This document shows positions 45,547 through 53,100 of a DNA stretch of 64,000 bases, one piece after another. Below the pieces are notes generated by a model, which saw nothing but the letters and a program-made list of their open reading frames with translations, was not told where the DNA came from and did no database searches. Both the position numbers and the translations under genes were made by a program. The first letter of the stretch is position 1. Every line of letters starts with the position of its first letter. The stretch lies in assembly GCA_052380005.1 (NCBI GenBank), contig JBQTCJ010000014.1; one strand, 5' to 3'. This DNA comes from Salinarimonas sp052380005. GTDB lineage: Bacteria > Pseudomonadota > Alphaproteobacteria > Rhizobiales > Beijerinckiaceae.

Positions 45547-46301
45547 CGCCGGATGGCGCCTCCCGCGGGATCTCCGCCGGCGGGCGTGCGCGCGTGCCAC
45601 AGGTGGTCGAGCGCCTCCAGCTCGGCGAAGTAGTCGGCCACGAGCCGCGAGATGCCGGCGAGGATCGCATCGGCCGCGAACAGCCGCCGCGTGTCGCCGA
45701 CGAGCGTGGCCAGCACCTCCGCGACGACCTCGGCGTGATCGAGATTCTCGTCGAGCGCCCGGTGCTTGCTCGCACCGCGCACCGCGGCGTCGCCGAAGCG
45801 CGCGCGCACCGTCTCGATCACGGGCGTGGAGCCGAGGTCGGAGCACTTCTCCGCCCAGAAGGAGTAGAGCACCACGGGGAGCGGGCCGTGCAGCGCCATC
45901 GCGCCGCGGACGTACGCCACGAGCGCGCGCGTGGCCGCGAGCGGCTCGAGCGCATCGACCGCCTCGCGCCCGATCCCCATGCCCTCCAGGTCGCGGAGGT
46001 AGTAGCGATCGTGGACGGCCTCGGACCGGGCGTAGCCGGCCCAGATCTCGGCGGCACGGGGATCCGCCTGCGCGATCATCCGCGTCGCCTCGCTGTCCAG
46101 CTGCCGGAACTGCCGGATGCGGATCACGTGCTCGGCCGAGTGCCGGGCGAGAACCCACGCCGAGAGACGTCGTGGGTCCGTCGCGAAGGCGTCGGCCGTT
46201 GTCGAGGAGCTTCGGACGGCGAGCATCTGGGCGGCCATGCGGCCGCTGAGGATGCCGTCGACCTGCGCGACGGAAAGGACGCCCATGGCCCGCACCGTCA
46301 C
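45543..46301 (-). CDS. Haem-oxygenase-like (HDO-type) putative iron enzyme
   Basis: 252 residues, all-helical by prediction. Helices carry likely metal ligands: Glu94 and His97 (SEAVHDRYYL), Glu151 (FWAEKCSD), and His180/Asp184 with Asp188/His189 (KHRALDENLDHAE). This resembles the HDO superfamily of mono- and di-iron oxidases that includes UndA, BesC and SznF. The last segment departs from the usual H-x3-D-x2-H because two extra residues precede the final His. The GTG start at 46301 overlaps the peptide stop as GTGA; an ATG at 46286 is the alternative. In known pathways such enzymes oxidise or cleave amino acids, which fits neighbours that act on amino-acid-derived amines. Confidence 0.66.
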   Translation of the reverse strand: MTVRAMGVLSVAQVDGILSGRMAAQMLAVRSSSTTADAFATDPRRLSAWVLARHSAEHVIRIRQFRQLDSEATRMIAQADPRAAEIWAGYARSEAVHDRYYLRDLEGMGIGREAVDALEPLAATRALVAYVRGAMALHGPLPVVLYSFWAEKCSDLGSTPVIETVRARFGDAAVRGASKHRALDENLDHAEVVAEVLATLVGDTRRLFAADAILAGISRLVADYFAELEALDHLWHARTPAGGDPAGGAIRR

Positions 46302-46507
46302 TTGACGATGTCGAAGCCGAAGGGAAGGCTGGCGATGACCTTCTTCCCGCCGTGATCCTTGCTGGAGTTCTCGAGCAGCGCCTTCAGCTCGATCGCGCTG
46401 TCCAGCATGCCGGCGAGGACGGACTTGTCCCCGTCGGACAGGTTGCTCTCCGCGACCCGGGCCTGCACGGCCTTCAGGTCGGCGCTGCTCACGTCCCGCT
46501 TGCTCAT
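46298..46507 (-). CDS. 69-residue peptide, first gene of the coupled operon (candidate precursor or carrier)
   Basis: A short protein with a predicted amphipathic helical body (residues 8-46, ADLKAVQARVAES then DKSVLAGMLDSAIELKALLE), a polar linker (NSSKDHGGKK) and a hydrophobic tail ending LPFGFDIVK. It contains no Cys and no membrane segment. The ATG at 46507 has TAGGGA upstream, and its stop overlaps the start of the iron enzyme, so it is made with the pathway. A helical leader with a distinct tail is the layout of a ribosomal-peptide precursor or peptide scaffold, but a small subunit of the enzyme is equally possible. I recognise no family. Confidence 0.68.
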   Translation of the reverse strand: MSKRDVSSADLKAVQARVAESNLSDGDKSVLAGMLDSAIELKALLENSSKDHGGKKVIASLPFGFDIVK

Positions 46508-46827
46508 GTCCGCGTATCCCTACGTCGATGATGGCGATCGCACCGCACGGGCGACCGGCGACGAGCGAGACGATCGGCCCGACCGCGGAGGGCCGGCCGA
46601 AGACGAGGGCTCTGCGACGGCCCCGATTGGACCTCCCTCGGTCGACGCAATTTCAGCTTACGCCATTCGATAAACATAAGGTAGTAGGTAATCGTCGCGA
46701 TTGACTGAGGGGTGGATTCGGAGACCGCCGCCGAGGCGCGTGTGCGATGCCGCGGATCGGCGCGTGAAACGAAAAAGGGGCCCGCGCGAACGCGGGCCCC
46801 TCCGATCGCGAAACGCTCGCGACGAGA
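46508..46827. other. 320-bp gap with an AT-rich promoter-like segment
   Basis: Bases 46640-46705 are clearly richer in A and T than the surroundings and lie upstream of the peptide operon, so they probably hold its promoter, though I cannot fix -35 and -10 boxes. The right end contains the rpsI terminator at 46777-46800. No further gene is supported. Confidence 0.5.
46777..46800 (-). terminator. Rho-independent terminator of rplM-rpsI
   Basis: A perfect 10-bp stem (ggggcccgcg / cgcgggcccc) with loop cgaa. On the minus strand it is followed by five T residues (46776-46772). It lies 27 bp past the rpsI stop. Confidence 0.9.
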
Positions 46828-47307
46828 TCAGCGCTTGGAGAACTGGAACGAGCGGCGGGCCTTGGCCTTGCCGTACTTCTTGCGCTCGACCGTGCGGGAG
46901 TCGCGCGTCAGGAAGCCGTTCTTCTTGAGCACGCCGCGCAGCTCCGGCTCGTAGTAGGTCAGCGCCTTCGACAGGCCGTGGCGCACCGCGCCGGCCTGGC
47001 CGGAGAGACCGCCGCCGGCGACCGTGACGGTGATGTCGTACTGGTCGACACGGTTCGTCAGCTGGAGCGGCTGGTTGAGGATCATCCGCAGGACCGGGCG
47101 CGCGAAGTAGACCTCGAGCGTGCGGTCGTTGACGGTGATCTTGCCGGTGCCGGGGCGGATCCAGACGCGGGCGATGGCGTCCTTGCGCTTGCCGGTGGCG
47201 TAGGCGCGGCCGTAGGCGTCGAGCTTCTGGACGTGGACCGGACGCTCCTCGGCGGGCGTCGTGGTCTGCGCCTGGCCGAGATCGGAGAGGGACTGAAGGG
47301 TCGCCAT
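46828..47307 (-). CDS. rpsI: 30S ribosomal protein S9
   Basis: 159 residues, a component of the 30S head contacting P-site tRNA through its C-terminal tail. Signatures include GRAYATGKRKDAIARVWI and the terminal KKYGKAKARRSFQFSKR, whose last Arg is the universal tRNA-contacting residue. The N-terminal 28-residue extension before the core is usual in alphaproteobacteria. It follows rplM by 2 bp in the classic L13-S9 operon and ends in a strong terminator. Confidence 0.98.
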   Translation of the reverse strand: MATLQSLSDLGQAQTTTPAEERPVHVQKLDAYGRAYATGKRKDAIARVWIRPGTGKITVNDRTLEVYFARPVLRMILNQPLQLTNRVDQYDITVTVAGGGLSGQAGAVRHGLSKALTYYEPELRGVLKKNGFLTRDSRTVERKKYGKAKARRSFQFSKR

Positions 47308-47309
47308 CG

Positions 47310-47771
47310 TCAGATCCTCACGTTCTTCGAGTTCATCGCCGCGACGTCGAGCACCTCGGGCTGCTGCGCCTCGTGGGGATGCTCCGTGCCCGGGTAGACG
47401 CGCAGGTTGCCCATGATCTTGCGGAAGAGCGGGCCGCGCGGGAGCATGCGCTCCACGGCCTTCTCGACCACGCGCTCCGGGAAGCGGCCCTCGAGGATCG
47501 AGCGCGCGGTGCGCTCCTTGATGCCGCCCGGATGGCCGGTGTGGTGGTAGTACACCTTCTGCTCGCGCTTGCGGCCAGTGAACTTCACCTTGTCGGCATT
47601 GATGACGATGACGTTGTCGCCGCAATCGACGTGGGGCGTGTACGCGGGCTTGTGCTTGCCGCGCAGGCGCATCGCCACGATCGACGCGAGCCGGCCCACG
47701 ACGAGCCCGTCCGCATCGATCACGACCCACTTCTTCTCGACGTCGGCGGGCTTCAGCGAAAAGGTCTTCAT
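47310..47771 (-). CDS. rplM: 50S ribosomal protein L13
   Basis: 153 residues, an early-assembling large-subunit protein. The core signature KWVVIDADGLVVGRLASIVA and the later MLPRGPLFRKIMGNLRVYPG are diagnostic. It is the first gene of the rplM-rpsI operon. A ggggcc-ggtc-ggcccc hairpin at 47791-47806, 20 bp upstream of the start, may belong to its leader. Confidence 0.98.
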   Translation of the reverse strand: MKTFSLKPADVEKKWVVIDADGLVVGRLASIVAMRLRGKHKPAYTPHVDCGDNVIVINADKVKFTGRKREQKVYYHHTGHPGGIKERTARSILEGRFPERVVEKAVERMLPRGPLFRKIMGNLRVYPGTEHPHEAQQPEVLDVAAMNSKNVRI

Positions 47772-47819
47772 CGCGCTGGTTCCCTGTCGGGGGCCGGTCG
47801 GCCCCGTGCGAAACGAGAA

Positions 47820-47841
47820 GCCGCCGGGCGGACCCGGCGGC
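47820..47841 (-). terminator. Terminator-like hairpin between pbpC and rplM
   Basis: A perfect 9-bp stem (gccgccggg / cccggcggc) with loop cgga. On the minus strand it is followed by TTCTCGTTTCG, a weak T-rich tail. It would end transcripts from pbpC before the ribosomal operon. Confidence 0.6.
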
Positions 47842-47987
47842 AGGTGGGCGGTGTCTATGCGCGAACGGGCGCCCCGTCAAGCCCCGCTCGACGAAAACGC
47901 GAGCCCGAAAGCCTTGGCAGGCAACGGTTCGGCACGCTCTTACCGAGATACCACATCATTGCGTACCAGAATACCGTCCGGCGGTCC

Positions 47988-50111
47988 TCACTCGAGCCGC
48001 ACCGACACGGTGTCCGTCTCGCCGGCGGCGTCGATCACCGTGATGCGGGCGAAGCCGGCACCGTCGGGGCGCCAGTCCGCCTCGCGCCTGAGGCTCGCCG
48101 CCCCGACCGGCACGCCGTCGACGAGCCAGGTCAGCGGCAGCGCGCCGCCCTGGGCCTTGAGCGCGAGGCGCGGCTCGCGGGCGCCGCCCGCCGCGTCGAC
48201 GAGGCCGAGATCGACGCGCGCCCCGTCCGGCGGGAAGGCGATGGCGAGGCGCGCCACCGCCGTCGCCGCGATGGTCTTGGGCCGGTCGCGACGGATGTGG
48301 CGCAAGGGCGGCGGCAGGTCGGCGGTGCCGACGAGGAGCGCGTGCGGCGGGACCGCGAGCGGCTGCGGCTCGCGCCCGGTCCGGGCGAAGGCGTCGAACA
48401 GGAGCGGCGCCGCCGCGTTGCGGCCGGTCAGGCCCGGCGTGGCCCCGCCGTCCGCGCGCCCGACCCAGACCGCGATCGTCAGCCCCCGGTCGAAGCCCAC
48501 GGCCCAGGCGTCGCGAAAGCCGTAGGACGTGCCGGTCTTGTAGGCGATCCGTCCGCCGAGCGCGCTCTCCGGCGCCGGCGCGCCGCGCAGCACGTCGAAG
48601 ACGTACCAGGCGGCGACCGGATCGGCGACCGAGGGCGCGAGCCCCCCGGGGACGGGCGGCGCGTCCGCGCGGGTCGCGAGCGTCGGGACCGAGCCCCCGC
48701 GGGCGAGGCCGGAATAGAGCCGCGCGACGTCCTCGAGCGTGATGCCGAGCCCGCCGAGGCCGACCGCCAGCCCCGGCGCGGTCTCGCGCGGCACGACGAC
48801 CCGCGCGCCGGCCTGGCGCAGCCGCGCGACGAAGCGGGCGGGGCCGAGCTCGGAGAGCAGCGCCACCGCAGGCACGTTGAGCGATTCCTGCAGCGCGCGG
48901 CGCGCGGTCACGGCACCCTGGTAGCCGAGGTCGAAGTTCTCCGGCGCGTAGACGCCGTAGCGCACCGGCCGGTCCTCCAGGATCGTCTCGGGGTGCGCGA
49001 GGCCCGTCTCGAAGGCGAGCGCGTAGATGAAGGGCTTGAGCGCCGAGCCGGGCGAGCGCACGGCGCGCGTCATGTCGATGGCCCCGCGTCGCGCGCGGTC
49101 GAGGTAGCCGACCGAGCCGACATGGGCGAGGACCTCGCCGCTCGCGTTGTCGACGACGAGGATCGCGGCCGAGAGATCCGGCCCGAGCCGCGCGAGGCGA
49201 CGGGCGACCAGCTGCTCGAGGCCGGCCTGGAGCGCGCCGTCTATGGCCAGCCGGTGGACGTCGGCATCCGCCCGCTCGGCGCGGGCGGCGTCGGCGGCGT
49301 GGGCCGCGAGCATGGGGAAGGCGATGCGTGCGGTCGGCACGGGCTGGCGCGCCGCGGCCTCCCGCTCGCGGGCGGTGATCACGCCCCGGGCGAGCGCGCG
49401 ATCGAGCACGCGGTCACGCGCGGCGCGGGCCACCTCGGGATAGCGGTCCGGCCGGCGCGTCTCGGGGCTCTGCGGCAGCGCCACCAGCAGCGCCGCCTCG
49501 GCATGCGAGAGCCGCTTGGGCTCGCGGCCGAAATAGGCGAGGCTCGCGGCGCGCACGCCCTCGAGATTGCCGCCGTAGGGGGCGAGCGAGAGGTAGAGAG
49601 CGAGGATCTCGTCCTTCCCCATCGCCGCCTCGATCTCGCCCGCCCGCACGATCTGGCGCAGCTTCGCGGCGAGGCTTCGCTCCGCCCGGGGCTCGACGAG
49701 GCGCGCCACCTGCATCGTCAGCGTCGAGCCGCCGGAGACGATCCTCCCGTTGGCGAGGAGCTGGCCGGCGGCGCGGGCGAGCGCGCGGACGTCGACGCCG
49801 CCATGCGCGCGGAAGCGCGCGTCCTCGTAGGCGAGGAGCATGGCGAGGTAGGTCGGGTCGACGTCCGCGACGCCGACGGGGAGGCGCCAGCGCCCCTCCG
49901 GCGTGGCGTAGGGGCGCAGCAGCGCGCCTCCGCGGTCGAGCACGAGGACGGAGCGCGCCTGCGCGGGCGCGAGATCGAGCGGGCCGAGCGACGCGGCGAA
50001 GTGGCGGTAGCCCACGACGCTCGCCGCCCCGGCGAGCCCCGTCACGATCAGCGCTACGGCGAGCGCCCCAGCGACGAGGCGCAGGCCGCGCCGGCGCAGG
50101 AGGCTCCGCAC
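47988..50111 (-). CDS. pbpC: Penicillin-binding protein 1C
   Basis: A 707-residue bifunctional peptidoglycan synthase. An N-terminal membrane anchor (10-35) is followed by a GT51 glycosyltransferase domain with catalytic Glu96 (YEDARFRAHGG), and then a transpeptidase with S356-A-L-K359 and a KTGTS box near 523. The C-terminal PBP1C-specific domain is present. It follows the alpha-2-macroglobulin gene by 13 bp; this pairing is widespread and is thought to link envelope repair with defence against foreign proteases. Confidence 0.93.
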   Translation of the reverse strand: MRSLLRRRGLRLVAGALAVALIVTGLAGAASVVGYRHFAASLGPLDLAPAQARSVLVLDRGGALLRPYATPEGRWRLPVGVADVDPTYLAMLLAYEDARFRAHGGVDVRALARAAGQLLANGRIVSGGSTLTMQVARLVEPRAERSLAAKLRQIVRAGEIEAAMGKDEILALYLSLAPYGGNLEGVRAASLAYFGREPKRLSHAEAALLVALPQSPETRRPDRYPEVARAARDRVLDRALARGVITAREREAAARQPVPTARIAFPMLAAHAADAARAERADADVHRLAIDGALQAGLEQLVARRLARLGPDLSAAILVVDNASGEVLAHVGSVGYLDRARRGAIDMTRAVRSPGSALKPFIYALAFETGLAHPETILEDRPVRYGVYAPENFDLGYQGAVTARRALQESLNVPAVALLSELGPARFVARLRQAGARVVVPRETAPGLAVGLGGLGITLEDVARLYSGLARGGSVPTLATRADAPPVPGGLAPSVADPVAAWYVFDVLRGAPAPESALGGRIAYKTGTSYGFRDAWAVGFDRGLTIAVWVGRADGGATPGLTGRNAAAPLLFDAFARTGREPQPLAVPPHALLVGTADLPPPLRHIRRDRPKTIAATAVARLAIAFPPDGARVDLGLVDAAGGAREPRLALKAQGGALPLTWLVDGVPVGAASLRREADWRPDGAGFARITVIDAAGETDTVSVRLE

Positions 50112-50124
50112 GCCGCCCCTCCCC

Positions 50125-53100
50125 TCAGCGCGCCGGAAGGACGGTCACCGTGCCCGCGCCCGTGCGGCCGAAGCGCTCGGGACGGTACATGTCCTCCGCG
50201 CTCGCCGGCGGGTGCAGGTAGGTGCCGGGCGTCACGGCGCGCACCATGTAGGCGAGCCGCACGGTGCCGATGCCGCTGCCGAGCGAGTCGAAGGCGGCAA
50301 CGAAGCGGTCGTCGCGGAACTCCACGCGATCGGGAACGCGCTCCTCGGCGAGCCAGGGCAGCGCCGAGACGTCGCTGCCGTCGACCAGGGCCGGGTTGTC
50401 GATCTCGAAGCCCGCGGGCAGGCGGTCGACCACGAGGAGCCGCCCCGCGAGCCCGTCGGCCTCGGTCACCTCGAGCACGGCCACGAGGCGCGTGTTCTGC
50501 ACGACCTCGGCCGGATCGACCGTGTTGCCCTCGAGGTCGTAGTAGGTGCCCGTGATCGTGTACCCCTGCTCGAGCGGCGGCTCGGACGACAGGGGATTGC
50601 CGGTCACGGTCAACGCCACGTCGACGGCGCTCGCCCCCGTATTGCGGATCACCATGCCGCCGCCCCCGAGGGCGGCCGAGTCCCAGCCCACGGAGAGCGG
50701 TCCCTCGTGGAGGCCGCGCGAGACCTCGAGCCGGATGTCCCGCGCCTCGTCCGCGACGGTCCGCGCGGCGACCGCCATCCAGGCCATCTCCTGCGTCGAG
50801 AGGAGCGGGTTCTCCGCGCTCTCCTCTTCGATCGCGTCCGCGATCGGGCCGAGCGCGTCTGCGGCGACCCCCGCCTCGCCCGAGAGCGAGAGGATGCCGG
50901 CGGCGTCGCGCAGCCGCGAGCCGTAGTCCGAGCGCCAGCCGCGCTCGCGCCCACCGCCGTCGAGCGCCCGCGCCGCGGACGCGAAGGCGACCTCGGCGCG
51001 GCCGGAATCGCCGAGCAGCGCCAGGCCCGCCCCGATCTGCGCGCGGGCGAGCGGCGTCGCGAAGTCGTCGAGCCGCGCGTCGGCGAGGTAGCGCAGGTCG
51101 CCCATCACCGGGCGACCGTTGCGGGCGAGGACGTAGGCGGCGTAGGCGAGCGCCGTGCCCTCGTCGCCCTCGACCTCGGTCGTGTTGGCGACGTGGTTGC
51201 GCAGGCGCTCCAGCGCCCGGTCGAGCGCCGCCTGCGGCGCCTCGAAGCCCTCCTCGCGCGCCCGGGTGAGGAAGTCCGTCGCGTAGGCCGTCAGCCAGAG
51301 ATCGTCGGTGCCGCGCGCCGACCAGAGGCCGAACGAGCCCGACGGCGTCTGGCGCCCGAGCACGCGGGCCACGACGTCGCGGATCGTCTCCTCGCGGTCG
51401 CGCGGCAGCGCCAGCGCCTCGGGCCCGACGAGGCTCGCCGCGTAGAGCAGCGGCAGCGCCTGGGAGACGAGCTGCTCGGTGCAGCCGTAGGGGTAGCGCG
51501 CCAGCGCCTGGATCATGCCCGGCGGGTCGAGCCGGGCGATCGGCGTCACGGCGACGCTCACGAGCCCCGTGCCGGGCTGGATGTCGGCGAGGAGGTCGTT
51601 CGTGACGCGCAGGCTCTCGCCGGGCGCGAGCCGCGCGATCTCCCGGCGCACCACGCCGTCCGTCCCCGGGGCGACGGGGAACGCGACGTCCTGCGCGAGC
51701 GAGAGGCCGCCCGGCCCGGTCAGCGTCAGCGAGACGCCCGACGCCCCCGGATCGCCCGCGGTGAGCGGGAAGGTCGCCTCCCCGCGCGCGCCCTCGGCGA
51801 GAGTCACCTCGGCGAGGCGACGGCCGACGGGGATGTCGACCGAGCCGAGGGGCAGAGCCTCGAGGGTGTAGGTCCCGGCGGGGCCGGAGACGTTGTCGAG
51901 GCGCACGTGCAGGCGGCTCTCGTCGCCGGCGTTGAGGAAGCGCGGGGCGGTCGCCGCGACGACGACGGGATCGCGCACGAGGACGTCGGCGGCGGCGTCG
52001 CCGACCTTCCCCGCGGACCAGGCGACGCCCATCACGCGCACGGTGCCGTTGAAGGCGGGGATGGCGAAGTCCACCGTCGCCGTGCCGTCCGGCCCGACCT
52101 CCACGATGCCGGAGAACAGCGCCAGCGGCGGCTGGTCCGGGGGCGGGGCGGCGAGGCCGGCGGGCGCGGAATCGCCGCCCGAGCGGATCGCGCCGCGGGT
52201 GCCCTGCATGCCGTCGATGAGGAAGCCGTAGAGGTCGCGCACCTCGGCCCCGAGACGCTTCTGGCCGAGGAAGAACTCGGTGGCGTCCGGCGCCCGGTGG
52301 TCCGTCAGCGCCAGGATTCCGACGTCGACGGCGGCTAGCACCACGTGGGCGCTCTCGCCGGGGGCGATCCCGTCGAGACGCACGGGCACGGTGAGCGTGC
52401 CGCGTGGGCGGATCTCCGCGGGCGGCGCGAGCGTCATGGCGAGATCGCGCGCCTCGCGGTCGACGGAGAACCAGGCGAGCCCCATGGCACGGCCCGGCTG
52501 GCGCCGCGCGGCCTCGTCGAGCGGGCGGTGGGCGATGGCGACGAGATAGGCGCCCGCGCCCCAGTCCGGCGAGACCACGAGCTCGGCGCGGGTCCCCTCC
52601 CCCGTCACGGGAATCGTCTCGAGCGTATGCACCCGGTCCGAGACGACGGCGAGCGTCGCCTCGCCCTCGAAGGCGGCGTCGATCGTCGCCACCAGCGTGT
52701 CGCCGGCGGCGTAGGCCGCCTTGTCGAGCGTCAGCGGCAGCAGATCGGGCGCGCGCGCCGTCGCGTCGCCGGACCAGCCGACGTCGAAGGTCACGCTCGT
52801 GGGCAGCACCGCCGGATCGGCGGCGACGACCTCGAGCCGATGCGTGCCCCAGGAGACCGGCGCCTCGATGCGCGCCGGCACGTCTGGCGCGAGCGCGAGC
52901 GTGCCGCTCGCGATGCGCTCGGTCGTGGTCACCGGCTCGAAGCCCCATTCGCCGCCGCTGCGGTACCATTGATAGCGGCGCTCGACCTTCAGCAGGTTCC
53001 ACGTCGCCTCGCCCGCGAGGCGCGAGCCGTCGGGCCGCGCGGCGACGACGTCGAAGGCGGCGAGATCACCCTCGGCGAGATCGCTCTCGAGCGGCTTCAC

